Positions 8,466 through 16,753 of a DNA stretch of 64,000 bases are shown here, in pieces. The position numbers and the translations under genes were made by a program. The stretch lies in contig NZ_PUIA01000057.1 in NCBI RefSeq assembly GCF_002967715.1, forward strand, positions 248,001 to 312,000, given 5' to 3'. Source of the DNA: Blastopirellula marina. Its GTDB lineage: Bacteria > Planctomycetota > Planctomycetia > Pirellulales > Pirellulaceae. The notes below the pieces were generated by a model. That model did not search any database, had not been told where the DNA came from, and saw only the letters and a list, made by a program, of their open reading frames with translations. Position 1 is the stretch's first letter. Each line of letters starts with the position of its first letter.

Positions 8466-9092
8466 CTAGCGCGAGACCCGGGCAATCACCATCAGCAGCG
8501 TATGAACGTGCGCATCCGCATGGCTGCGCGACATGACAATGCTCGCCTCGTTGTCGTTGACCAGCGTGTTCGAGGTCATCTCGGTTTGTTCGCGCTCGCG
8601 TGGAGCGTGCCCTCCGGCAATGATCACCGGCACTTCGCTGAGTACCGTCACCCCGAGCCCATAGCGTTGTTCATCCAAGATCCACGGCACGGCGGTCACC
8701 TTGGTCTGGGCAGACGCGGTGGTCGCCCCGCCGCGTTGGTGATCGTGCCCAGCGGCATACGCCGTGGCAAAATTAACGCGTTGTTCCAAGTCGGGAAACG
8801 TGTGCAGCGTAAACGCATCGACGGCAGCGGCCAGCGAGCCTCGTTCACGGGGAAGCAGTCGGCTGATCGAGTGATGCAGCGTGCTCCACAATTTCGAGTC
8901 ATGCGACTTCACCGCCGCGGCAATATCGCGGACCAGGTCTTCATCGATACCCCCTTGCCGCGCATCGACGGCGACGGTCACCACCATCAACTCGAAATCA
9001 ATCTTCGTGGGATTGGCCGGCTTAGCCGTTTGAGCCCAAGCAGCACTGGTGAATGAAATTGCCAGCAGAATGGCAGCCAATCGGCTAAACAT
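8466..9092 (-). CDS. Secreted protein of unknown function (trio member 1)
   Basis: The 208-residue product starts with a Sec signal peptide (MFSRLAAILLAISFTSAAWA). AAGGA six bases before the ATG at 9092 fixes the start; the open frame reaches 9131 without support. The mature part has a beta strand DFELMVVTVAVD near its start, a helical middle, and a terminal strand HVHTLLMVIARVS. The same plan (an initial strand of the type FxVEVVML and a final hydrophobic strand) is seen in the two genes upstream on the same strand. The three probably share ancestry and an operon, although pairwise identity is low. Function unknown; periplasmic location inferred. Confidence 0.7.
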   Translation of the reverse strand: MFSRLAAILLAISFTSAAWAQTAKPANPTKIDFELMVVTVAVDARQGGIDEDLVRDIAAAVKSHDSKLWSTLHHSISRLLPRERGSLAAAVDAFTLHTFPDLEQRVNFATAYAAGHDHQRGGATTASAQTKVTAVPWILDEQRYGLGVTVLSEVPVIIAGGHAPREREQTEMTSNTLVNDNEASIVMSRSHADAHVHTLLMVIARVSR

Positions 9093-9168
9093 GACAATCC
9101 TTTCGATGAGCAAGAGAGAAGCGTTCATCAAGTAGGACGAATGTCATGCCATGGCGGTTTTCAGCAAT

Positions 9169-9975
9169 TCAGTTCCACTGAACCAAAATCACGACTTCCT
9201 CGAAAACGTCACCACTTTGCTTAGCCATTTCAGACAACACGCCCACTTCGCCGGCCGGCAGCACCAGGCTGCCTTGGGCGGTGATGGTGGCGATCGCTGG
9301 TGGCTGGGACTGAGGCGAGTTGAAGGCATACGGCTGAGCCACTGTGGTTCTTGGTCCGAAGCCGCCAGCACCAGCCTCCACTGCTTTTTCCTCCTCTTCG
9401 CCTGATTCCTTTGGCTGTTCGGCCGCATCTTCCACCTTCGGAGCGGGCTGATCGATGTACGACTTCTCGAATGCCACACTGAGACCAAGCTTGCCTTCTT
9501 CCTTGCTGGCAACTGGCTCAACACGGACCATCGTTCCCACTTCGTGCATGCTATAGGAGACGGCTCGGGCTCCTCCTCGGCTTCCCATTGTGGTCGTCCC
9601 CGAGACGAACGGTTCGCGACCACCACGCTGCATAATGATCGACTGACCATCAATTGATTGAGCCTGGATGTAATCGACCAGATGGATCCCCTTACTACCA
9701 GGCTTGGCCAGCCACGGCAGCAGCCGGGCTGAAAGGGACGGGCCGGCCCCTTCAATTCCCGACTTCACCTCACTGGCAAGCGTGGTTTTGGGCAACGCAT
9801 CGTTTGTGCGCCGCAGCATCACGACTTCCACCTGGAAGCTTTTTGCAGCAGCCAATACAGGCTTCGCAGCTTCTCTCGCAGGCGTCTTCCTTTCGGCCTG
9901 CTCCTGCGAAAACAGGACGGTCGGGGCGGCAACAACAGCGACGGCAACCAGCCAGATGAGATTGCGGAGAGGCAT
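9169..9975 (-). CDS. Secreted protein of unknown function (trio member 2)
   Basis: 268 residues with a signal peptide (LIWLVAVAVVAAPTVLFS). The mature protein starts with FQVEVVMLRR, has a central LLPWLAKPGSKGIHLVDY, and a low-complexity acidic insert (KESGEEEEKAVEAG, near residues 190-205) before a final strand EEVVILVQWN. The stretch around LVDYIQAQSIDGQ resembles HEVDLMQLKIPLGE of the next gene upstream, which suggests divergent duplication. The gaps to its neighbours are 76 and 73 bases, consistent with one operon. I cannot name a family. Confidence 0.65.
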   Translation of the reverse strand: MPLRNLIWLVAVAVVAAPTVLFSQEQAERKTPAREAAKPVLAAAKSFQVEVVMLRRTNDALPKTTLASEVKSGIEGAGPSLSARLLPWLAKPGSKGIHLVDYIQAQSIDGQSIIMQRGGREPFVSGTTTMGSRGGARAVSYSMHEVGTMVRVEPVASKEEGKLGLSVAFEKSYIDQPAPKVEDAAEQPKESGEEEEKAVEAGAGGFGPRTTVAQPYAFNSPQSQPPAIATITAQGSLVLPAGEVGVLSEMAKQSGDVFEEVVILVQWN

Positions 9976-10048
9976 GAGGGGGCTCCATATTCAGGCAGAA
10001 TGACTCGCGCGAGTTCGATTCTATCCCCCGGTAAAGACGCCGTGCAAA

Positions 10049-10741
10049 CTAATTCGCCGGAAAGGGTGCCGGATCGGCCAGACCAACGCGAACCAGAACC
10101 GCTAGATCCTGCTTGAATTCCTTTCCCTCAATGTTCTTGATTTTCAGCATGCCCCCCAGCACCGTGGTCTTCCCCGATTCAGATTTGATTCGGGTGCTGA
10201 CCGCCTGCCGATGCAAAACAGGTACGGGAGGTGCGCCGGGATCGTTGACGTTTTCTAGGGTCGTCGTAGGCATGTGTTTTTCGAATCGGAAGCGTGTAAG
10301 AAGCTGTTCGTCTGGCGTATTATCTGTACGGACCGTCGCGTTTAACGTTTCGTCCAGAAGTCCCATGCCCGGCATCATCGGGATGTTGGCCCCTTCGAAC
10401 ATCCCCTTCGGGTCTGCAAACTCGGCAGCCAGCGAATGCCGGGTTGTGAACTCCACTTCTTCTCCCAGCGGTATCTTTAACTGCATCAGATCGACTTCGT
10501 GCAGATCACGGTCTTTGTCTCGCAGCCACTGGTCGAGAAAGGGAACCAAACCTTCCTGGGCGAGCTTTGAATCTTCGAGCTGTTTCTCGAACTCTTCGCT
10601 GAGCGGCGGCTGTTCGGTTGATAGGCGAACCCGTGTGACGAATGCCAGCTCGACCATCACCCGCGGCGACTGCGCCGCGGCAATTGCTGGCAAAATGGCC
10701 GAAAAAAGAGTGACCAGTACCAGGCAGCGTATGCGATCCAT
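10049..10741 (-). CDS. Secreted protein of unknown function (trio member 3)
   Basis: 230 residues with signal peptide (CLVLVTLFSAILPAIAAA). The mature part starts VMVELAFVTRV, has PFLDQWLRDKDRDLHEVDL and ends with a beta-like module (STRIKSESGKTTVLGGML, then DLAVLVRVGL). This end is vaguely like the C-terminal strands of secretin-type proteins, but no secretin signature is complete, so I do not assign it. It is the promoter-proximal gene of the trio and is divergent from leucyl aminopeptidase across about 155 bases. Confidence 0.65.
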   Translation of the reverse strand: MDRIRCLVLVTLFSAILPAIAAAQSPRVMVELAFVTRVRLSTEQPPLSEEFEKQLEDSKLAQEGLVPFLDQWLRDKDRDLHEVDLMQLKIPLGEEVEFTTRHSLAAEFADPKGMFEGANIPMMPGMGLLDETLNATVRTDNTPDEQLLTRFRFEKHMPTTTLENVNDPGAPPVPVLHRQAVSTRIKSESGKTTVLGGMLKIKNIEGKEFKQDLAVLVRVGLADPAPFPAN

Positions 10742-10896
10742 CTTTTACCTCTGCGAGAGAATCACCCACCGTTTTGGGCCAAACCGCCCCCTCAGGGCTC
10801 TCCACACTGTATGAAAACGACTCTCAGCGATACAATAGCAACGTTTCCTGCGGGCATCCCGCTGATATCCCAAACCGCCGAGCTGAGACGAAATCG

Positions 10897-12357
10897 ATGA
10901 AGGTTACTGGTACCGAACATAAGATCTCCGACTTCTCCGGAGATGTCCTGGTCGTGGGAACTTACGAAGACGGCCTCTCGCCGCCGGCGAACCAGTTAGA
11001 CAACTTAATCGGCGGAAGTATTACGCGTTTGCTCGAATCGAACGATATCACGGGCAAGGCCAACGAAGTGACCACTATCTTGGCCCCCGGCGGATTTGCC
11101 GTCACCCGTATCTTCGTGATCGGCCTGGGCAAGAAAGAAGACCTGAACCAGCAGCGTGCCTATGAAGCCGCCGCCACGGCAGCAGTGGCATTGTCGGCCA
11201 AGAAGGTTGAAAAGGCCGCATTCTACCTGGACGACTTCTGGCCCAGCGAACTGATGGAACAAGCGATCGCCGGGGCCGTGTCCGCAGTAAACGGCCAAGA
11301 CATCTATCGCAAAGAGAAAAAACAAAACCCCCCAGGCGAGATCCTCTGGAACGCCGCCACCACGGAAGTTCTGGAACGTGGTATCGCCCTGGGCAACGCA
11401 ATCAGCCTGACTCGCTCGCTGGTCAATCGTTGTGCCAACGATATCTACCCGGCCACCTTCGCCGAAGAAGCCGCCGTCGTCGCCGAAAACCACGACCTGA
11501 ACATCGAGGTTTGGGACAAGGCCAGGTTGACCGAAGAAAACTGCGGCAGCTTGCTCGCCGTCGCTCGTGGCAGCGTCAAAGATCCTCGCCTGGTCATCAT
11601 CCGCTATAACGGCGGCAAAAAGGGAGCCCCCCCCTTGGCCTTGGTCGGCAAAGGGGTCACCTTCGACAGCGGCGGGCTTTCGCTGAAGCCATCGGACAGC
11701 ATGATCACCATGAAAGCCGACATGGCTGGTGCCGCCACGGTGCTGGGGGCTATCAAAGCGATCTCCGCCTTGAAGATCCCGGTCAATGTCGTTGGGCTAT
11801 GTGGCCTGGTCGAGAACATGGTTTCCGGCGATAGCTACAAACTGGGGGATATCCTCCACTCGCGTAGCGGCAAAACGATTGAAGTCCTCAATACCGACGC
11901 CGAAGGTCGCCTGGTGCTGGCCGACGTCTTGAACGTGGCCCTGGACGAAAAGCCGCTGGCCATTGTCGACCTGGCCACGCTGACCGGTGCCTGCGTTGTG
12001 GCTTTGGGCATGGACACCGCCGGCCTGATGACCAACGAGCCTGACTGGTGCCACGAAGTGGAACAGGCCGCCCTGACCACCGGTGAAAAGATGTGGCAAC
12101 TGCCGATGTACGCCGAGTTCGGCGAGCAGGTCAAAAGCCAGATCGCCGACGTCAAGAACGTGGGGGACGGCCGCTGGGGTGGTGCCATCACGGCTGCCAA
12201 GTTCCTCGAAGAATTCGTCGACGATACCCCTTGGACCCATATCGATATCGCCGGTCCATCGTTCGCCGAAAAACCCAAGCCCTATTGCGGTGGCGGAGCG
12301 ACCGGTTTTGCGGTTCGCACCTTGGTGGAATTGGCGCGACGCCAAGCGACCCGTTAA
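10897..12357 (+). CDS. pepA: Leucyl aminopeptidase, M17 family
   Basis: A 486-residue cytosol aminopeptidase. The C-terminal catalytic domain shows VGKGVTFDSGGLSLKP, MKADMAGAATVLG and the family signature NTDAEGRLVLAD, which supply the two-zinc site and catalytic Lys/Arg. The N-terminal domain (about residues 1-165) is the variable macro-like domain. The ATG at 10897 gives the normal family length; the frame extends to 10774 without homology. The protein removes N-terminal residues from peptides in the cytoplasm. It may be co-transcribed with the LarA-type gene 180 bases downstream, although a palindromic repeat lies between them. Confidence 0.93.
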   Translation: MKVTGTEHKISDFSGDVLVVGTYEDGLSPPANQLDNLIGGSITRLLESNDITGKANEVTTILAPGGFAVTRIFVIGLGKKEDLNQQRAYEAAATAAVALSAKKVEKAAFYLDDFWPSELMEQAIAGAVSAVNGQDIYRKEKKQNPPGEILWNAATTEVLERGIALGNAISLTRSLVNRCANDIYPATFAEEAAVVAENHDLNIEVWDKARLTEENCGSLLAVARGSVKDPRLVIIRYNGGKKGAPPLALVGKGVTFDSGGLSLKPSDSMITMKADMAGAATVLGAIKAISALKIPVNVVGLCGLVENMVSGDSYKLGDILHSRSGKTIEVLNTDAEGRLVLADVLNVALDEKPLAIVDLATLTGACVVALGMDTAGLMTNEPDWCHEVEQAALTTGEKMWQLPMYAEFGEQVKSQIADVKNVGDGRWGGAITAAKFLEEFVDDTPWTHIDIAGPSFAEKPKPYCGGGATGFAVRTLVELARRQATR

Positions 12358-12400
12358 AACTACGTAAATTGTAGTGCCGCGCCCGGCTCACACATCTTGT

Positions 12401-12438
12401 CCCCTCGCCCCTCCGGGGAGAGGGCTAGGGTGAGGGGG
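12401..12438. repeat. GC-rich palindromic repeat, REP-like
   Basis: Starts CCCCTCGCCCCTCCGGGGAG and ends TGAGGGGG, so outer and inner arms can pair. Such elements are dispersed in many bacterial genomes. It sits between pepA and the LarA-type gene. Confidence 0.6.
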
Positions 12439-12540
12439 CAACTCCGGCACCAACTTCCCAAGCTGCTACATCCCATGAAGATGGAGCAGCCCGCCATCGG
12501 CTTCTCTCGTTTACACCCTCAGTCTGGATTGACCCTAGCC

Positions 12541-13851
12541 ATGCCTTGGATTTCCGAAACCGCAAAAGAAATCAAAAAACCAGAGTTGCTTACCATCCTC
12601 GATCGCGCGATCGAAGAAGCTCGCCAGCGGATCTGTGGCACGCCGAAGCGAGTTCTCTTGCTTCCTCCCGACATTACCCGCATGCACTCCGGGGCTGGCT
12701 GGATCACCGAGTACTTCTGGGAGAAGCTCAAAGACGAAGCCGAGATCCACGTTATCCCGACGCTTGGTCAGCACGAGCCTCACACGCCTGAGCAGAACAA
12801 GCAGATGTTCGGCAACATCCCCAACGAGATCATCCACCCGCACGACTGGCGCGATGGGTGCGTGAAGATTGGCGAGATCTCGGCTGACTTCGTCAAAGAG
12901 ATCAGCGATGGTGCCGCCGACTGGGCCATTCCCATCTGGCTGAACAAGATGCTGATGGAACAGCAGTGGGACCTGATCATCAACATCGGTCACGTCGTGC
13001 CGCACGAAGTGCTTGGCTTCGCCAACCACAACAAGAATTACTTCATCGGCCTGGCCGGTAAGGACCTGATCTGCACCTCGCACATGATGGCCGCCAGTTG
13101 CGGGATCGAGAACAACCTCGGCAACCTGATCACGCCGGTTCGCGCCGTGTTCAACAAGGCCGAAGAAGAAATGCTTGGCCACCTGCCGGACTTCTACGTC
13201 CAGGTTGTGCTCGCCCGTAACGAAGCTGGCCAGCTTGTTCATACCGGTATCCACATCGGCGACGATCTCGATACCTACCTGAACGCCGCCAAGCAGTCGC
13301 GTGCCGAGAACATCACCGTCTTCGACGAGCCGATCAAGAAGATCGTCTGCGTCATGCAAGGGGACGAGTTCTTCAGCACCTGGGTGGCCAATAAAAGCGT
13401 CTACCGAACCCGCATGGCGATTGCTGACGGCGGCGAACTGCTGGTGATCGCCCCAGGCTTGAAGCGTTTCGGCGAACAACCGGACGTCGATGCACTCATT
13501 CGTAAGTATGGTTACCAGCCGACCGAGAAGATCCTGGAACTGTACAAGGTGAACGAAGACATGCAGGACCTGGCCCACGGCACGGCTCACCTGATGCACG
13601 GCACCTCGGAAGACCGCTTCACGATTCGCTACGCCCCAGGTCACCTCAACCAGGCAGAAGTCGAACAGGTTAACTTCGCGTACGCCGACTACGAAGAAAC
13701 GATCAAGCGTTATCCAATCGACCAACTGAAGGAAGGCTTCAACACCATGCCAGACGGCGAAGAAATCTTCTTCATCGCCACCCCATCGGCCGGTCTCTGG
13801 AGCACCAAAGACAAGCTCTACAACCGCAAGACGGGCTTCGCTGAGGTGTAG
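12541..13851 (+). CDS. LarA-type (DUF2088) nickel-pincer racemase family protein
   Basis: 436 residues when started at ATG 12541 (MPWISETAKE). Earlier in-frame codons run into the palindromic repeat and are unlikely. The pattern follows lactate racemase LarA: an N-terminal VLLLPPDITRMHSG, then GHVVPHEVLGFANHN with histidines, then GLAGKDLICTSHMM, where the lysine matches the one that carries the pincer cofactor in LarA, and a C-terminal domain with GDEFFSTWVANKSVY. LarA homologues racemise or epimerise 2-hydroxy acids. The substrate of this divergent member is unknown, and no larB, larC or larE lies in the window. A strong terminator follows. Confidence 0.75.
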   Translation: MPWISETAKEIKKPELLTILDRAIEEARQRICGTPKRVLLLPPDITRMHSGAGWITEYFWEKLKDEAEIHVIPTLGQHEPHTPEQNKQMFGNIPNEIIHPHDWRDGCVKIGEISADFVKEISDGAADWAIPIWLNKMLMEQQWDLIINIGHVVPHEVLGFANHNKNYFIGLAGKDLICTSHMMAASCGIENNLGNLITPVRAVFNKAEEEMLGHLPDFYVQVVLARNEAGQLVHTGIHIGDDLDTYLNAAKQSRAENITVFDEPIKKIVCVMQGDEFFSTWVANKSVYRTRMAIADGGELLVIAPGLKRFGEQPDVDALIRKYGYQPTEKILELYKVNEDMQDLAHGTAHLMHGTSEDRFTIRYAPGHLNQAEVEQVNFAYADYEETIKRYPIDQLKEGFNTMPDGEEIFFIATPSAGLWSTKDKLYNRKTGFAEV

Positions 13852-13886
13852 GCAGAATTAGCCACACACAGCACCGAGAAAGCAAA

Positions 13887-13917
13887 ACGCCTGGGACCGA
13901 TATCCCAGGCGTTTTTT
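13887..13917 (+). terminator. Intrinsic terminator
   Basis: A ten-base stem ACGCCTGGGA / TCCCAGGCGT with a six-base loop and six T. It ends the pepA/LarA-type unit. The roughly 295 bases after it, up to 14212, contain no gene or motif that I can support. Confidence 0.9.
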
Positions 13918-14212
13918 ATGCGCGTCAATGGTCAAGCTACTGTGGGCTCCCCATCCGCGTAATCCGCGGTTAGCTTCCTGCTTCTCTCCTATTCCCTCGG
14001 TGCTCTTTATGACCTCTGTGGCAAAACCCCCACCCTTCCCTCCCATGGTCAGGGGATTTCATTTGACGCCCTGCCCCCTATACCCCAAGATACGGGCAGA
14101 AGAGCTTCCTCTCGGATTTCCGCATTTTCCGGCCAAGATTCCCGTAAAATGGCCGAATACCGGGATGAAAACGCTACTTCCGTTTTGCTTGTCTTTGTGA
14201 AAGGTGCGTCTG

Positions 14213-14848
14213 ATGTCCCTGGACTTGGTGTTTCTCGGCTGTGCTATTGTGGCTGGATCGGTATTCGTCCTCCAGTTTCTACTGGCGGTCGTGGGCGTCG
14301 GGATGGAAGGGGCCGATATCACCGGAGACATCCCCGATGACGTCCCTGATGACTTCACCGGCGATTCGCACGGTTCCACCGCGATGTTTGGGGTTCTCTC
14401 CTTCAAGACGCTGGTTTCCGCGTTCACCTTTTTCGGTTTGACGGGGCTCGCCTGTCGAGCTGCCGACCTGAACCAGCCCGTTTCGTTCACTATTGCCATC
14501 ATCGCTGGTATGGCCGCGATGTACTTTGTTCACTGGATCATGCAGTTGCTGATGAAGCTGGCTCATGACGGAACGGTTCATATTCACAACGCGATCGGCG
14601 AGAACGGGACGGTTTACATCCCCATCCCCGCCAGCAAGAGCGGCGTCGGCAAGATCCAGGTACGCGTGCAAGACCAACTGGTCGAGTTCGCCGCCCAGAC
14701 GACTGCCGACGAAAAGCTGGCGACCGGAACACCTATTCAAGTCGTCGATGTTGTGAGCCCCACCATCGTTCTGGTCGTTCCCCTATCGACACCCATGCGT
14801 GCCCAACCCGATTCCGTAGAACCGGAACAAACGGCACATACCCACTAG
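14213..14848 (+). CDS. NfeD-like membrane protein (flotillin partner)
   Basis: 211 residues: an N-terminal membrane helix (LVFLGCAIVAGSVFVLQFLLAVV), an acidic loop with several DIPDDVPDD-like turns, two further helices around residues 60-110, and a C-terminal OB-fold-like part (ENGTVYIPIPASKSGVGKIQ, QLVEFAAQT). This is the layout of the short NfeD/YuaF proteins that are encoded next to flotillins, and a flotillin follows 121 bases downstream. ATG 14213 has AAGGTG seven bases upstream. A membrane-microdomain role is inferred from the partner and from the Bacillus YuaF-YuaG pair. Confidence 0.75.
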   Translation: MSLDLVFLGCAIVAGSVFVLQFLLAVVGVGMEGADITGDIPDDVPDDFTGDSHGSTAMFGVLSFKTLVSAFTFFGLTGLACRAADLNQPVSFTIAIIAGMAAMYFVHWIMQLLMKLAHDGTVHIHNAIGENGTVYIPIPASKSGVGKIQVRVQDQLVEFAAQTTADEKLATGTPIQVVDVVSPTIVLVVPLSTPMRAQPDSVEPEQTAHTH

Positions 14849-14969
14849 AAAAACGACTTCTTTGCACCCGATCACCCCAGGATAGGGAGATCGCGACCTA
14901 CATACTCATAGATGCCGCTGCGCGCGGATTGTGCCGGCAACAAGTTTGAACAACGAGGACACCCAATTC

Positions 14970-16688
14970 ATGGACAACGTACTACTCATCGCCCAAGGCT
15001 CCGGTGGCATTCTAGACTGGCTCGGTACTTGGCCCGGGATTTTCTCGCTGATCGCGCTCGGGTTCGTCATGCTCGTGTTCGGCTTGCTGATCTTGCTCAA
15101 AAGCCAATACAAACGCTGCCCCAGTAACCGCGTGCTGGTCGTCTACGGTAAGACTGGCGGGGGCAAGTCGGCCCAAACCGTTCACGGTGGTGCCAAGTTC
15201 GTCTGGCCGCTGGTCCAGGACTACGCCTACTTGAGCCTGGAACCGATCCAAATTGAAATCCCGCTGCGTGGTGCTCTTTCTTCGGAAAACATCCGCGTGA
15301 ACGTTCCTAGCTGCTTCACCGTCGCCATCGGCACCATGCCCGGCGTCATGGACAACGCAGCCGTTCGTCTGTTGGGTTTAACCACCAACGAAATCCGCAA
15401 ACAGGCTGAAGAACTCATTTTCGGTCAGCTGCGTCAGGTGATCGCCTCCATGCGGATCGAAGAAATCAACCGCGACCGCGATACGTTCCTCGAACACATC
15501 CAGCGCTCGCTTGAACCAGAACTCAACAAGATCGGCCTGGTGCTGATCAACGTCAACATCACCGACATTACCGACGAGTCTGGCTACATCGACGCCATCG
15601 GCCAGAAGGCGGCCTCGCTGGCCATTCAACAAGCACGTGGCGACGTGGCCGACAACGAGAAGATGGGTGAAATCCGCGTGACCGCTGCTCAGCGCGACCG
15701 GGAAGTCGAAGTCGCCAACGCGACCAAGGCCCGTATGATCGGTACCCGCGAAGCCGAACGTGAACAAGCCATCCGTATCGCCGAACTCGAAAAAGAACAA
15801 ACGGTCGGTGAACGCGAAGCCGAATTCCAACGCGAAGTCGCGGTGAAAGATGCCGAACGTGAAAAGCGTATTCGCATGGCCAACGCCGACGCCGAAGCAA
15901 CCATCGGGGAACGCAACGCCGAGTTCGAGCGGGAAGCCCGCGTGAAAGACGCCGAACGCGAAAAGCGTGTCAAAATCGCCGAAGCCGACGCGTCCGCCAT
16001 CGAAGGGGAAAACCTTTCGGAAGCCAAGGTCGCAGCCTCGAAGGCCGAACTGGCCGTCAAACGAGCCGATGCCTACGAACGCGGTGAAATCCGCAAACGC
16101 GAAGCGGAAGGTGCGGTGAAAGAAGCCGAGAACCGTGCTCTCGCCAAAGCGGCCATCGCCGAAGCCGAGCGTGTGGAAGCCGAAAAGCGTGCGTTGTTGG
16201 AAGCTCCGGCTAAAGCCGAGAAGGCCAAGATCGAAGTTGATTCGGCTGCCGAAGCTGCCCGACGTCGTATCCTGGCCCAGGCCGAAGCCGACGCGATCTA
16301 CGCCAAGCTCGAAGCCGAAGCCCGCGGTGAATACGAAAAACTGGCCAAGAAGGGTGAAGGTTTGAAAGCGATCGTCGAAGCGTGCGGTAGCAGCAAGGAA
16401 GCGTTCCAACTGATGCTGCTGGAACACCTCGACACGCTGGCCGAAACCAGTGCCAAGGCAATCTCGAACATCAAGTTCGACAAGGTGGTCGTCTGGGAAG
16501 GTGGCGGTCAAAACGGCCGCTCGAACACCGCCGACTGGCTCAGTGGCATGGCCAAGACCTTGCCCCCGATGATGCAGGTCATGAAAGACATCGGCGGCAT
16601 CGAACTGCCTGAAGCCCTGGTCCGCTACACCGAAGACCCCGAGTCCCTGGCCAACGGCAAAGGGAAACAAGAACCTTCGGCCAACTAA
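14970..16688 (+). CDS. Flotillin family protein
   Basis: The 572-residue protein has one N-terminal membrane helix (LIALGFVMLVFGLLILL), then an SPFH/band-7 domain (about 45-220: NRVLVVYGKTGG, IRVNVPSCFTVAIGT, ELNKIGLVLINVNITDITD). A long Ala/Glu/Lys-rich coiled coil with many EAExE repeats follows (about 225-460), then a conserved C-terminus (VEACGSSKEAFQLMLLEHLD). This matches FloT/YqiK-type flotillins that scaffold membrane microdomains. It is the second gene of an NfeD-like/flotillin operon and is followed by a strong terminator. The repetitive coiled coil explains the long but meaningless open frame on the opposite strand. Confidence 0.92.
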   Translation: MDNVLLIAQGSGGILDWLGTWPGIFSLIALGFVMLVFGLLILLKSQYKRCPSNRVLVVYGKTGGGKSAQTVHGGAKFVWPLVQDYAYLSLEPIQIEIPLRGALSSENIRVNVPSCFTVAIGTMPGVMDNAAVRLLGLTTNEIRKQAEELIFGQLRQVIASMRIEEINRDRDTFLEHIQRSLEPELNKIGLVLINVNITDITDESGYIDAIGQKAASLAIQQARGDVADNEKMGEIRVTAAQRDREVEVANATKARMIGTREAEREQAIRIAELEKEQTVGEREAEFQREVAVKDAEREKRIRMANADAEATIGERNAEFEREARVKDAEREKRVKIAEADASAIEGENLSEAKVAASKAELAVKRADAYERGEIRKREAEGAVKEAENRALAKAAIAEAERVEAEKRALLEAPAKAEKAKIEVDSAAEAARRRILAQAEADAIYAKLEAEARGEYEKLAKKGEGLKAIVEACGSSKEAFQLMLLEHLDTLAETSAKAISNIKFDKVVVWEGGGQNGRSNTADWLSGMAKTLPPMMQVMKDIGGIELPEALVRYTEDPESLANGKGKQEPSAN

Positions 16689-16713
16689 CGCTGGCTTAGG
16701 TTTATCGAAATCC

Positions 16714-16746
16714 CAACGGCCACCATCTGGTGGCCGTTGCTTTTTC
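16714..16746 (+). terminator. Intrinsic terminator
   Basis: A perfect 12-base stem CAACGGCCACCA / TGGTGGCCGTTG around a two-base loop, followed by TTTTT. It ends the flotillin operon; the convergent GspF-like gene ends eight bases further. Confidence 0.9.
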
Positions 16747-16753
16747 TTGAAGT

